A stretch of 64,000 nt of DNA from Caballeronia sordidicola (GTDB lineage: Bacteria; Pseudomonadota; Gammaproteobacteria; Burkholderiales; Burkholderiaceae). Under the pieces are notes generated by a model, which made no database searches, had not been told where the DNA came from, and saw only the letters and a list, made by a program, of their open reading frames with translations. The stretch's first letter is position 1, and each line of letters starts with the position of its first letter. The DNA lies in contig NZ_JNFG01000022.1 in NCBI RefSeq assembly GCF_000729995.1, forward strand, positions 1-64,000, given 5' to 3'. Position numbers and translations under genes: made by a program. Shown piece after piece: positions 36,222 to 45,249 of this stretch.

Positions 36222-37196
36222 TTGATACAGATTCCACCCTCGGCCATTGAGAACTGGGGAAGCGCGGCGGTCTTCGCCAATGTGCTGGCCACGCGGCTGG
36301 GTGTGCCGCTGCCCGCTATCCCCGTGCTCGTCTTCGCCGGCTCCGCGATTGCCGGGGGGAACCTGGTTTTTTCTCACGTGCTGTGTGCGGCGGTAGTCGC
36401 TGCGTTACTAGGCGACGGTGTGTGGTTTTCCGCGGGTCGCATCTATGGCCGGCGCCTGACCGATTCCCTTGGGCGTATGTCGTTATCGCTCGATGCAAGC
36501 ATGCGCACCACGCGCGCCTTGTTCGAACGGTTTGGCGTGGGGATCGTGGCGGTGGCGAAGTTTGTTCCGGGCCTGGCGCTCATTACGCCGCCGCTGATGG
36601 GCACCACGGCCATTGCGCCGGCCATGTTCGTTGTGTGGGACACGGTGGGTACGGTGGCCTGGGCCTCTTTCTGGCTGCTCGGCGGAGCGTTGTTCGAGCG
36701 GCAACTCGGGATGCTGCTGAGCGTGCTCCGGCCCCACGGGGGATCGATTCTCGACGTGCTGTTTGCCGCCGCCGTTCTTTACCTGACGTATCGATACCTG
36801 CTGCGCTGGCGTCTCAGGAAGTGGCTGAGCCGCAGGGTCGTGACGCCCGAGCGGCTCGACCGGATGATGCGTTCCAGCACGCCGCCCTTGATTGTCGATG
36901 CGCGTCCGGCGTCGGTCCGGCGTGACGAGTCGTATCGAATCCCAGGGGCGTTTCTGCTAGACGTTGAATCGCTGGAGAGCATGGATGCGAACCTTTCGGC
37001 AAGCAACATTGTTGTGTACGGCATGTATGCGAGTGATGCGGCCGTCCGGAAGGTTCGCAAGCGGTTGCTTAAGAAAAACGTCGTAAATGCCCGCCTTTTG
37101 TACGGGGGGCTGGACGAGTGGGTGCGCCGTGGTTATGCGGTCGAACCGTTGCCGCCGGAGTTAAATCTCTTCACAGCATCGATGGCGCGGATTTAG
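36222..37196 (+). CDS. DedA family protein with rhodanese-like C-terminus
   Basis: The 324-residue product starts at TTG 36222 (CTGGAGGCGAGTAC upstream). It has a DedA membrane domain at about 15-195 (RFGVGIVAVAKFVPGLALIT) and a rhodanese-like cytoplasmic domain at about 220-315 (LIVDARPASVRRDESYRIPG). The position of the catalytic cysteine is Gly267 (IVVYGMYAS), so it should not transfer sulfur. Membrane-lipid handling with a sensory or protein-binding tail is inferred. It follows another DedA fusion by 136 bases on the same strand. Confidence 0.85.
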   Translation: MIQIPPSAIENWGSAAVFANVLATRLGVPLPAIPVLVFAGSAIAGGNLVFSHVLCAAVVAALLGDGVWFSAGRIYGRRLTDSLGRMSLSLDASMRTTRALFERFGVGIVAVAKFVPGLALITPPLMGTTAIAPAMFVVWDTVGTVAWASFWLLGGALFERQLGMLLSVLRPHGGSILDVLFAAAVLYLTYRYLLRWRLRKWLSRRVVTPERLDRMMRSSTPPLIVDARPASVRRDESYRIPGAFLLDVESLESMDANLSASNIVVYGMYASDAAVRKVRKRLLKKNVVNARLLYGGLDEWVRRGYAVEPLPPELNLFTASMARI

Positions 37197-37672
37197 AGCG
37201 CTACTCGCCTGGATCGGTCGGTGCACGTCCTCAAGTGCACATACGCACATTTGTATGCCTGCTTTAGTAGGGATGCGCGCCGCGAAATCTCGTGGCTAAA
37301 TGAGCCCAACGATTCGAACAAAGAAGTCCTAAGCTACCCGAAGCAATAAAACAAAAGGTGGTGCCGCAAACAAACGTTTGCGCGGCTGCTATGGGATTTC
37401 AAGGGATCTGACGGGGACAAGCTGACAATGAAGTTCAGCAAAAAAACCGGTGAAAACGCGACGGGGGATGGAATAACGGGGGCGTTCAACCGGTAAGTGA
37501 AAAGAAGCGGTAGTTCAAACGTAGCGAATTAAATAGTTAACGAGGGGAGAGGTGGCGTGCCGGCGGCTGGGCGTGGCGAGACGCCCGGTCGTCGGACTCG
37601 CTGCTTGGTTGTAGCTTACTTCTGGTTTAAGAAGAGCCCGCAGCCGAGGCGCTTGGTTTTATATCCGCTTAA
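37197..37672. other. convergent intergenic region with CAAACGTTTG palindrome
   Basis: 476 bases between two genes pointing at each other. No coding frame with support. CGCAAAC at 37365-37371 and GTTTGCG at 37376-37382 form an inverted repeat with a 4-base spacer, similar to the motif upstream of the barrel gene at 2365. Its place away from any start codon makes a regulatory role uncertain. Confidence 0.45.
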
Positions 37673-38062
37673 TCAGGCCAGTTGCTGTGCAAGCGATTTC
37701 GTCAGCGGGCTTTCTACATCGCCGGTATGTTTGGTCGTCACCGGCTCGATCAATACGATCCAGCATTCTTCTTCCGCCACCGGGTTGTGCAGGACGCCGC
37801 GAGGCACCACATGCATCGATCCTTCAGGCAAATGGATCGCCTGGCCTCCTTCATACTCAATCCGCAGGCTCCCGCGTACGACATAGAACAGTTCGTCTTC
37901 ACCCGCATGGCTGTGCCACACGAGTTCACCTCGAACCTTCGCGACTTTCACATATTGGTCATTGACCTGCGCTACGACCTTGGGCGACCAGTATTCTGTG
38001 ACGGCGTCGAACGCGGTCTTCAGATCGATGGCGCCGGTGGAAAAGGCCAAATTCATATTCAT
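37673..38062 (-). CDS. cupin-domain protein
   Basis: A 129-residue single-cupin protein. Motif 1 reads HSHAGEDELFYVVRGSLRIE, giving two His, one Glu and the Gly turn. Motif 2 includes PRGVLHNPVAEEE with the final His. Such small cupins bind a metal and often handle sugars or sugar acids. It lies 54 bases after the IclR gene on the same strand, and the divergent cluster handles a carbohydrate. That suggests an auxiliary isomerase, dioxygenase or sensor, but the activity is not shown. Confidence 0.8.
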   Translation of the reverse strand: MNMNLAFSTGAIDLKTAFDAVTEYWSPKVVAQVNDQYVKVAKVRGELVWHSHAGEDELFYVVRGSLRIEYEGGQAIHLPEGSMHVVPRGVLHNPVAEEECWIVLIEPVTTKHTGDVESPLTKSLAQQLA

Positions 38063-38116
38063 TTCTCCATTCAGTTAATCTCGAAGCAGCGACTTGGCAA
38101 AGCGGAGGGAGGTGCT

Positions 38117-38908
38117 TCAACCCGCACCCACACCCGGCTCCCAGTACACATTTAACCCCATTAACTCAGTTAGCGTTTGCGCTGCCGTTTTCATTCTTTC
38201 CCCCACTTCGTTCATGGCAGGCACCGGTGCCTGATCGATGCGTTCTATGAACGGCGTCGTCAGCGACGCAATGGCGTGTCCATTTCGTCCGAACACGGGA
38301 TAAGCGAGGTTCTTGACGCCCTTGACCTGGCGACTCGGCATGCGTGCATGTCCGCGTTCCTTGATCCGCGCCAGATCCGCGGCAAGCTGCTTTGCATCGA
38401 CGGGAAGTTCGCCGTCAACGGGGACATGCAGCTTGAGCATCCGCTTGCGTTCCAGTTCTTCCTGGAACGCCATCAGTACTTGTCCCGAAGCCGTATCGGT
38501 CATGCCGATCAGCGTACCCACCTTCAACGAAAAGCCCCAGCGCTCGGGGCTTTCCACGCCCGCGACAATCAGCACGCGGCCGTCCTGATACACACACAGG
38601 TGGAACGACTGACGGACGTCGTTGGCTAGTTGCGTCATCAGCGGCAGCGCGGTGGTCACCAGCGAGCGGACCGGCTGATGCCGATGCGCAAGCTGGAACA
38701 GCAACAACGACAACACATACCGGTCACCTATGGCGAGCAGATACCCGCGCGTCTCCAGCGTAACGACCATGCGAAAAATCTCCGCAGTCGTGCGCCCGAG
38801 TGTCTTTCCCAAGTCAGCCAGTGACAAGCCCTCCGGATGACTCGCCAGCAGTTCGATGATGTCCAGCCCCTTTTCGAGCGCCGGCGCTGAGTATCGCGTG
38901 TTGTCCAA
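38117..38908 (-). CDS. IclR family transcriptional regulator
   Basis: The 263-residue product has a winged helix-turn-helix at about 8-65 (LEKGLDIIELLASHPEGLSL). An IclR effector domain follows at about 80-250, with SVLIVAGVESPERWGFSLKV-type strands and GKNLAYPVFGRNG near the ligand pocket. IclR proteins respond to small carboxylates or sugars. It is divergent from the ABC importer/enolase operon starting at 39159 and probably controls both directions. Confidence 0.9.
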   Translation of the reverse strand: MDNTRYSAPALEKGLDIIELLASHPEGLSLADLGKTLGRTTAEIFRMVVTLETRGYLLAIGDRYVLSLLLFQLAHRHQPVRSLVTTALPLMTQLANDVRQSFHLCVYQDGRVLIVAGVESPERWGFSLKVGTLIGMTDTASGQVLMAFQEELERKRMLKLHVPVDGELPVDAKQLAADLARIKERGHARMPSRQVKGVKNLAYPVFGRNGHAIASLTTPFIERIDQAPVPAMNEVGERMKTAAQTLTELMGLNVYWEPGVGAG

Positions 38909-39071
38909 AATCTCTCCTTGCCCAAAGCCAGATGTCCGCCTTCAACCGGTCTCGACGCAATGAGATCCGGCAACGGCATGGCGTGATTGTAGACGCGCGG
39001 AACCCTTGTGTTTGTTGCCATCGTTGAAGGAAAACGAACTCAAATGGGCATCGGGAAAACACCAATGAAAA

Positions 39072-39083
39072 TTCATGTATGAA
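39072..39083. promoter_or_regulatory. candidate IclR operator palindrome
   Basis: TTCATGTATGAA is an inverted repeat (TTCAT-GT-ATGAA) in the 250-base gap between the IclR gene and the ABC operon, 76 bases before the operon's first ATG. The size and AT-richness suit an IclR-type site, but it rests on pattern only. Confidence 0.35.
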
Positions 39084-39158
39084 ATAGCGTTTTATCTTTA
39101 AAATGATTTGCATCGATGGAAAAGTGGTCCGCAAGATGCCGACATGGAGACAACGCTG

Positions 39159-40223
39159 ATGGCTGAAGTGGCATTCAAACAGGTGCAGAAGTCGTTCGGC
39201 GCCGTACAGGTGTTGAAGCAGATCGACCTGACAGTGGCTGATGGCGAGTTCCTCGTGCTCGTGGGACCGAGCGGCTGCGGCAAGTCGACATTACTGCGTG
39301 CGCTGGCAGGACTGGAGGGCGTGACGCATGGACGGATCCTGATCGACGGTCGCGTGGTCAACGACTTGCCGCCGAAGGACAGGGACATCGCGATGGTGTT
39401 CCAGAACTACGCGCTGTATCCGCACATGAGCGTGTTGGAGAACCTCACATTCGCGCTGAAATTGCGCGATCTGAAGCCCGATGAAATCGCGGCGCGTGCA
39501 AATCAGGCGGCGACCATTCTTGGCCTTCAGGATTTGCTCGGCCGCTATCCGCGCCACTTGTCCGGCGGTCAGCGTCAACGTGTGGCCATGGGCCGCGCGA
39601 TCGTGCGTGACCCGAAGGTGTTCCTCTTCGACGAACCGTTGTCCAACCTCGACGCGAAGCTACGCGTTCAAATGCGCGCGGAAATCAAGGCGCTGCATCA
39701 GCGCTTGCGCGCAACCACGGTCTATGTGACGCACGATCAGATTGAAGCAATGACGATGGCGGACCGCATTGTCGTGCTGAATGGCGGCGTGATCGAGCAG
39801 ATTGGCGCGCCGCTCGAACTTTACGATGACCCCGACAACCTGTTCGTCGCGAGTTTTATCGGCTCGCCTTCCATGAATCTTTTTAGCGGCCGCTACGAGT
39901 TGCAAAACGATGGCGCGCGGGTACGTATTGGCGATTTTTCGATACAAGTGCCGGTGGTTAACGCTAAAGACGGCCAAGAGGTAACGGTCGGTGTGCGGCC
40001 CGAGCATCTTGTGGTGGCGCAGACCGGCGGTATTCCATTCAACGTCGATGTAGTCGAACCGACCGGCGCATCCACCGAATTGTTTGGCACGGTTGCAGGA
40101 CAGCGTTGTTGCGTCATCGTAAATGGACGTTTGTCACTGCGCCCGGAGCAGGGCATCCGGCTCGATGCCGAGCTGTACAACACCCGCGTTTTCGACACCA
40201 ACACCAGCCGCCGGCTGCGCTAG
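39159..40223 (+). CDS. carbohydrate ABC transporter ATPase (MalK/UgpC type)
   Basis: The 354-residue product has Walker A GPSGCGKST, Q-loop VFQNYALYPHMSV, signature LSGGQRQR, Walker B VFLFDEPLSNLD and the switch His in YVTHDQ. A C-terminal TOBE/OB domain at about 240-350 (GVRPEHLVV) marks the carbohydrate CUT1 subfamily. ATG 39159 has GGAGA in range; ATG 39144 is also possible. It is the first gene of an operon running to 44968. Confidence 0.92.
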   Translation: MAEVAFKQVQKSFGAVQVLKQIDLTVADGEFLVLVGPSGCGKSTLLRALAGLEGVTHGRILIDGRVVNDLPPKDRDIAMVFQNYALYPHMSVLENLTFALKLRDLKPDEIAARANQAATILGLQDLLGRYPRHLSGGQRQRVAMGRAIVRDPKVFLFDEPLSNLDAKLRVQMRAEIKALHQRLRATTVYVTHDQIEAMTMADRIVVLNGGVIEQIGAPLELYDDPDNLFVASFIGSPSMNLFSGRYELQNDGARVRIGDFSIQVPVVNAKDGQEVTVGVRPEHLVVAQTGGIPFNVDVVEPTGASTELFGTVAGQRCCVIVNGRLSLRPEQGIRLDAELYNTRVFDTNTSRRLR

Positions 40224-40291
40224 AAAGCTGGAAAAAACCACACGCAAGCCGTATCGCCCGACGTCACGGCACATAACAAAGGAGATGAATC

Positions 40292-41626
40292 ATGGTTAGG
40301 GATTCGATGAAAACCGGCCTCAAGATCGCGGTGTCGGTACTGGCTTTAGCGGGTCTGGTCGCCACGACCGCGGCACGCGCCGACAACGAATACGCAGGCT
40401 ATACATTGCGCGTCAAGCTGATCGGCGGCGTGCAATACGAAGCGCTCTACACGCGCATTCCGCTATGGGAAAAACAGACCGGCGCGAAGGTCGAGATCGT
40501 CTCGCGCAAGAGTCACTTTGAGCTGGATCGTGAGTTGAAGCAGGACATTGCTTCGCAGCATATCGACTATTGCGTGTCGTCGAATCATACGAATTTTTCT
40601 GCGCAATACCCCATCTTCCGCGACCTCAAGGGTTTGTTCCCCGCAAGCTATCTCGCAGCGTTCGCGCCTGCTTTGCTAAAGCAGTCCGAGGTCAAGGGCC
40701 AGCTTGTCCAGATCCCGCGATCAACAGACATAGAAGCGCTCTATTACAACAAGACCGCTTACGCCGATCCGGCGAATCGTGATGCGTACAAGAAGAAGTT
40801 CAACGAGGACCTCACCCCTCCGAAGACCTTCGCCGAGTTCACGCAACAGGCGACGTTCTTTACGAAGGCGCCGAATTTCTACGGGACGCAATTCCCGGGC
40901 AAGGACGAAGCACTCACGGGCACGTTCTACTCGCTGCTGGTGGCGAACGGCGGCCAGTTACTCGATGCAAAGATGCAACCCAAGTTCAATTCGCCGGTGG
41001 GTGTGAAGACGCTCGACTGGTTCGTCAATCTATACAAGGCGGGCGTGGTGCCGAAGGGCGTGCCGAGCTACGTCTGGGACGATCTTGGCAACAACTTCGC
41101 GTCGGGCAAGGTTGCGCTCGATCTCGACTGGCCGGGTTTTGCGTCGTTCTATAACGACCCGAAAACGTCGAAACTTGCCGGCAATGTGGGTGTGGTTCGT
41201 GCGCCGCTGGGCGCTGCCAACAAGCGGCCGGGTTGGTCGGGTTCGCATAGCTTCTCGATCACGAAGGTATGTGCACGGCCGGAAGTGGCGGCGAGTTTCA
41301 TCCAGTTCCTGACGAGCAAGGATTCGCAAATGGTCGAAGCGCGCCTCGGTTCAATTCCTTCGCGTATCGACGCGCAGCAGGCCATCGTGCAGGAGTTCAA
41401 GACGAAGGACGATCACTTCATGGCGGACGCTGTCGCGACCTTCAGTCAGGCCGCTAAGGAAGACTCGTTCACTCCGCCGCGCGTCGCGCAATGGAATGAA
41501 ATTTCCAATGCACTGTGGCCGGAATTGCAGAAGGCGATCATCGGCGACGAGACCTCGCAGCAGGCCCTCGATAACGCGGCGAAGAAGGTCGCGGACATCA
41601 TGCAGGACGCGGCGGATAACCAGTAA
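40292..41626 (+). CDS. sugar ABC transporter substrate-binding protein
   Basis: The 444-residue product, family 1 extracellular solute-binding type, starts at ATG 40292 after AAAGGAG. A signal peptide ends near TAARA. Typical patches are LWEKQTGAKVEIVSRKSHFE, IPRSTDIEALYYNKTAY and PGWSGSHSFSI. The internal repeat of two lobes is of normal length. It captures the sugar in the periplasm for the two permeases downstream. The substrate cannot be read from sequence, though the catabolic genes point to a sugar or aldonate. Confidence 0.88.
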   Translation: MVRDSMKTGLKIAVSVLALAGLVATTAARADNEYAGYTLRVKLIGGVQYEALYTRIPLWEKQTGAKVEIVSRKSHFELDRELKQDIASQHIDYCVSSNHTNFSAQYPIFRDLKGLFPASYLAAFAPALLKQSEVKGQLVQIPRSTDIEALYYNKTAYADPANRDAYKKKFNEDLTPPKTFAEFTQQATFFTKAPNFYGTQFPGKDEALTGTFYSLLVANGGQLLDAKMQPKFNSPVGVKTLDWFVNLYKAGVVPKGVPSYVWDDLGNNFASGKVALDLDWPGFASFYNDPKTSKLAGNVGVVRAPLGAANKRPGWSGSHSFSITKVCARPEVAASFIQFLTSKDSQMVEARLGSIPSRIDAQQAIVQEFKTKDDHFMADAVATFSQAAKEDSFTPPRVAQWNEISNALWPELQKAIIGDETSQQALDNAAKKVADIMQDAADNQ

Positions 41627-41638
41627 CCAGCGATCAAC

Positions 41639-42580
41639 ATGCAATCCAACACGCCTTACTCGATCGGCGGCGAGCCTGTTCTCGCCACACCGCGCAGACG
41701 GATACCGCTGCCGATCAAGCTGCTGATGCCTGCCTTCCTGGCGGTCGGGATCGTGGTGATCCTGCCGCTGTTGTTCTCGTTTTATACGAGCTTCACGGCG
41801 TATCGCCTGACCGACCCCGATACGCTTTCGCACTGGATTGGCTGGCGTAACTACGAACGCGCGTTTGCAAATGGCGACTTCTGGGCCGCGTTCGGCCGCA
41901 CGATTTTGTTCCTTACCATTGCGCTGAATCTCGAACTGTTGCTGGGTCTTGGCGTGGCGCTGCTGCTCAATCAGGTAACGAAAGGCCAGCGCGCATTACG
42001 CACGGTGATGATGTTCCCGATGATGTTCTCGCCCGTGCTCGTCGGCTTCCAGTTCAAGTTCATGCTCAACGACAGCACGGGCATTGTGAACAACCTGATG
42101 CAGACGTTGTTCGGCGCGAAGTCGGCGTTCCCGTTTCTCGTCAATGCCAACTCCGCGCTGGCGTCGCTGATCGCGGCCGAGGTGTGGAATTCGACGCCCA
42201 TCTTCGCCGTGATCCTGATGGCCGGGTTGATGGCGTTGCCGAAGGATCCGATAGAAGCATCGAAGGTGGATGGCTGCAGCTCATGGCAGACATTTCGTTA
42301 CGTGACGCTGCCGTACCTGATGCCGTTCATCTATATCTCCATGACGATCCGTTCACTCGATGTGGGCCGAGCCTACGACATCGTACGCATCATGACGAAC
42401 GGCGGTCCGGGTGGACGCACGGAATTGCTCTGGACGATGGTCGGACGCATTGCCTACGACGATTCGCGCATGGGTTATGCGAACGCGATTGCGTATGTAT
42501 CGGTGCTGGTGTCCATCCTCTTCACGCTGTACTTTTTTCGCAAGTTAAGCGGCGCGCGCAAACACATGGGACCTGCCTGA
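41639..42580 (+). CDS. sugar ABC transporter permease (MalF type)
   Basis: The 313-residue product has six membrane segments and the EAA loop EASKVDGCSSWQTFRYVTLPYLMP that contacts the ATPase. The short N-terminal cytoplasmic stretch PRRRIPLPIKLL is usual for CUT1 permeases. It starts 13 bases after the binding-protein gene. Confidence 0.9.
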   Translation: MQSNTPYSIGGEPVLATPRRRIPLPIKLLMPAFLAVGIVVILPLLFSFYTSFTAYRLTDPDTLSHWIGWRNYERAFANGDFWAAFGRTILFLTIALNLELLLGLGVALLLNQVTKGQRALRTVMMFPMMFSPVLVGFQFKFMLNDSTGIVNNLMQTLFGAKSAFPFLVNANSALASLIAAEVWNSTPIFAVILMAGLMALPKDPIEASKVDGCSSWQTFRYVTLPYLMPFIYISMTIRSLDVGRAYDIVRIMTNGGPGGRTELLWTMVGRIAYDDSRMGYANAIAYVSVLVSILFTLYFFRKLSGARKHMGPA

Positions 42581-42584
42581 CATC

Positions 42585-43445
42585 ATGAGCGATACGGCAT
42601 TCAAGGGCGCATTCGTGCGCAAGTCGGCGGTTTGGTTCGGTGTGTTCATCGTGATGGCGATCATCTGCTTGCCGGGGCTTTGGGTCGTGCTCAACGCGTT
42701 CCGTTCGAACGTGGCGATTTTGTCGAATCAATCGCCGCTGGTCGGTTCAAGCTACACGCTCGATAACTTCAAGAGCATGTTCGGCTACGGGCAAATGGCG
42801 TCGCTGCCCATCAGCCAGTACTTCGTGAATTCGTTGATCATCTCTTGTGTGAGCACGGTCGCCGCGCTGGCAGTCGGCGTGCTTGGCGGCTATGCGTTCG
42901 CGCGTTTCGAGTTCAGGCATAAGCAGGTCATGTTCGTCGCGCTGATGCTCACGCGTGCGATTCCGGGTATTGCGTTGTCGTTGCCTATTTTCATGCTGTG
43001 GGCATGGACGGGTCTGCTCGATACGCGCATTGGCGTGATCCTCGTTTATCTCGCGATGAACGTACCGTTCACCGTATGGCTCATCGATGGTTTCTTTCGC
43101 GAGGTACCGATCGAGTTGTCGCAGGCCGCGCAGATCGATGGATGTAACCGCTGGCAGGCGTTCTGGCGCATCGAGTTGCCGCTCGCAAAAAGCGGGATAG
43201 CATCGGCGGGGATCTTTGCGTTTCTCACGAGCTGGAATGAATTCGCACTCGCCACGCAACTGTGCCGAAGCCCCGATACAAAGACGCTGCCCGTCGGGCT
43301 GATGGACTTCACCGCGCAGTTTTCGGTCGACTGGGCAGGCATGTGCGCGATGGCCGTGATCATCATCATTCCGGCGATCGTGCTGACGTTCATCGTGCAG
43401 AAACATCTGATCGCGGGCTTGACGCTCGGCGGCGTGAAAGGCTGA
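42585..43445 (+). CDS. sugar ABC transporter permease (MalG type)
   Basis: The 286-residue product has six membrane segments and the EAA-type loop SQAAQIDGCNRWQAFWRIELPLAKSG. It is the second half of the CUT1 permease pair and follows the first permease by four bases. A moderate gap of 35 bases with an AGAGGGAAC ribosome site leads to the enolase gene. Confidence 0.9.
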   Translation: MSDTAFKGAFVRKSAVWFGVFIVMAIICLPGLWVVLNAFRSNVAILSNQSPLVGSSYTLDNFKSMFGYGQMASLPISQYFVNSLIISCVSTVAALAVGVLGGYAFARFEFRHKQVMFVALMLTRAIPGIALSLPIFMLWAWTGLLDTRIGVILVYLAMNVPFTVWLIDGFFREVPIELSQAAQIDGCNRWQAFWRIELPLAKSGIASAGIFAFLTSWNEFALATQLCRSPDTKTLPVGLMDFTAQFSVDWAGMCAMAVIIIIPAIVLTFIVQKHLIAGLTLGGVKG

Positions 43446-43480
43446 ACACCGGCTGAACAAGCTTTAGAGGGAACTAAAAA

Positions 43481-44599
43481 ATGACAACTATCGATACCGT
43501 CGACATCCGCCAGGTCGACCTTCAACCCAAGGTCAAACGCACGGATGCGATCCAGTCGTTCGTGGTGCAGGAGACCGTGCTGGTGACCCTCCGTTGCAGC
43601 GACGGCAGCGTAGGCACGGGTTATACGTACACCATCGGCACGGGCGGTTCTTCGATCGTCGCGTTGCTGCACGATCACTTGGCGCCGTTGCTGATTGGAC
43701 GCGATCCCGCCGAGTATGAAGCCATCTGGCGTGACCTCTTTTTTCATACGCACGCAACGGCGGTGGGAGCGATCACGAGCCTGGCGCTCGCTGCAATCGA
43801 TACCGCTCTTTGGGACCGCAACACGCGCGTGGCGAACCTGCCGTTGTGGGTCGCGGCGGGCGGATCGAAGCCGCGCACGCGCACGTATTCCACTGAAGGC
43901 GGGTGGTTGCATTTGTCGGAGGCAGAGCTCGTCGATCAAACCTTGCAGGCGCGCGATGCCGGTTTTCACGGCGCGAAGATCAAGGTCGGCCGGCCGCATC
44001 TGGCTGAAGATACGCGACGGCTTACCGCTGTACGCGACGCCATGGGCGATGACTTCGAGATCATGGTCGATGCCAACCAGGGCTTCACATTATCCGAAGC
44101 CATCCGCCGCGCGCATGCGTTTGAACCGTTGCGACTTGCTTGGCTGGAAGAGCCGATGCCCGCTGAAAATATCGCGGCGCATCAGCGGCTTTGCGCGGCG
44201 AGTTCGGTGCCGATCGCAGTGGGGGAATCGATGTATCACCCAGCGCAATTCGCCGAGTATCTGAAGGCGGATGCCTGCTCGATCGTTCAAGCCGATGTCG
44301 CGCGTGTAGGCGGAATCACGCCGTGGTTGAAAGTGGCGCATCTGGCTGAAACCATGAACGTATCCATCTGTCCGCACTTCCTGATGGAATTGCACGTGAG
44401 TTTGTGCGCGGCCGTGCCGAACGCGACGTGGCTCGAATACATTCCCCAGCTCGACGCGCTGACCGGCAAGCAGGTTCAGATCGAGCAGGGTTATGCGGTT
44501 GCGCCGATGGAACCGGGGATTGGTATCGACTGGGATTGGGATGCGATCCAGGCGACGCAGCGCACGCATGTTTGCGTCGACGCCCGCGCGGCGGCTTAA
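43481..44599 (+). CDS. mandelate racemase/muconate lactonizing-type enolase
   Basis: A 372-residue enolase-superfamily enzyme that abstracts a proton next to a carboxylate. The N-terminal capping domain is followed by the barrel with catalytic KIK (Lys166, Lys168). Metal ligands are Asp197 (VDANQG), Glu223 (WLEEP) and Glu249 (GES), and there is a His299 (CPHF). This is the mandelate-racemase subgroup, most members of which dehydrate sugar acids. With a sugar importer and a mutarotase beside it, dehydration of an aldonate such as L-fuconate or L-rhamnonate is likely. The exact acid cannot be named. Confidence 0.88.
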   Translation: MTTIDTVDIRQVDLQPKVKRTDAIQSFVVQETVLVTLRCSDGSVGTGYTYTIGTGGSSIVALLHDHLAPLLIGRDPAEYEAIWRDLFFHTHATAVGAITSLALAAIDTALWDRNTRVANLPLWVAAGGSKPRTRTYSTEGGWLHLSEAELVDQTLQARDAGFHGAKIKVGRPHLAEDTRRLTAVRDAMGDDFEIMVDANQGFTLSEAIRRAHAFEPLRLAWLEEPMPAENIAAHQRLCAASSVPIAVGESMYHPAQFAEYLKADACSIVQADVARVGGITPWLKVAHLAETMNVSICPHFLMELHVSLCAAVPNATWLEYIPQLDALTGKQVQIEQGYAVAPMEPGIGIDWDWDAIQATQRTHVCVDARAAA

Positions 44600-44602
44600 G
44601 CC

Positions 44603-44968
44603 ATGAGCACGAACGTCATGCGCCATTGCTTGTCACTCGATCTGCGCGATGACCCTGACGTCATCGCGCAATATGACCGGTATCACGAGGCGGTCTGGCC
44701 TGAAGTGCTGGATGCGCTGCGAGCGTCAGGCATCATCGATATGACGATTTGGCGGCGCGATACACGCTTGGTGATGTTGATTGAGACTGAGCCTGACTTT
44801 AGCTTTGACAAACTCGTGGCAGGCGCTGATGTTCATCCGCGCGTGACCGAGTGGAATGCGTTGATGGCTAGCTTTCAATGTCCGCTGCCGGGTGCAACGA
44901 GCGCTGAGTGGCAACCGATGAAACTTGCGTTCAATATGCAGGCGCAGATGAAGGGCCACGAACGCTAA
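44603..44968 (+). CDS. L-rhamnose/L-fucose mutarotase family protein (RhaM-like)
   Basis: The 121-residue product matches the RhaM family: LSLDLRDDPDVIAQYDRYHEAVWPEVLDALRASGI, with the His in the YH(D/E)xxWPE pattern, and VMLIETEPDF. It interconverts sugar anomers, with L-fucose or L-rhamnose as usual substrates. It begins three bases after the enolase stop codon and is the last gene of the operon. It supports a 6-deoxyhexose-type substrate for the cluster. Confidence 0.88.
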   Translation: MSTNVMRHCLSLDLRDDPDVIAQYDRYHEAVWPEVLDALRASGIIDMTIWRRDTRLVMLIETEPDFSFDKLVAGADVHPRVTEWNALMASFQCPLPGATSAEWQPMKLAFNMQAQMKGHER

Positions 44969-44986
44969 GCGCTCAAACCCGCTCGA

Positions 44987-45085
44987 TCAGACAAGACGCA
45001 CGATCACGGAAAAGAGCCACACCGCAATGCCGACGCCACCGACCAGGCAGACGGCCACCGCGCACAAACGCCAAAGGGTCTTCAT
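44987..45085 (-). CDS. possible 32-residue membrane peptide
   Basis: ATG at 45085 opens a frame coding MKTLWRLCAVAVCLVGGVGI and a further 12 residues, ending TGA at 44987. It is one hydrophobic helix with positively charged ends. A weak AGG lies about 9 bases upstream. It sits just past the terminator hairpin at 45104-45123. Small single-helix proteins of this shape are common, but the evidence is thin. Confidence 0.35.
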   Translation of the reverse strand: MKTLWRLCAVAVCLVGGVGIAVWLFSVIVRLV

Positions 45086-45103
45086 TGGTCGTACCTAAAA
45101 AAG

Positions 45104-45123
45104 AAGGCCGCAAAAGCGGCCTT
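45104..45123 (-). terminator. hairpin with T tract (minus strand)
   Basis: AAGGCCGC and GCGGCCTT form an 8-bp stem around AAAA. Read on the minus strand it is followed by CTTTTTTAGG, a good T tract. It could end transcription from the DUF4148 gene or a longer transcript from the right. Confidence 0.65.
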
Positions 45124-45249
45124 GAAGAGGGGGTACTACAGGGGGATCAATGAGACGGATCGTAAAGCGCGAGACTTAAGAGAACATTAAGCCGCGGTGA
45201 GCGAATCCTGATCATCCTGTCGAACGCCTTTCTCGCAATTTAAAAATGC

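Noticed and set aside
37365-37382. CGCAAAC/GTTTGCG inverted repeat as an operator
   Set aside because: It lies in a convergent gap far from any start codon, so a regulatory call is not supported on its own; kept only as a possible second copy of the motif at 2365.
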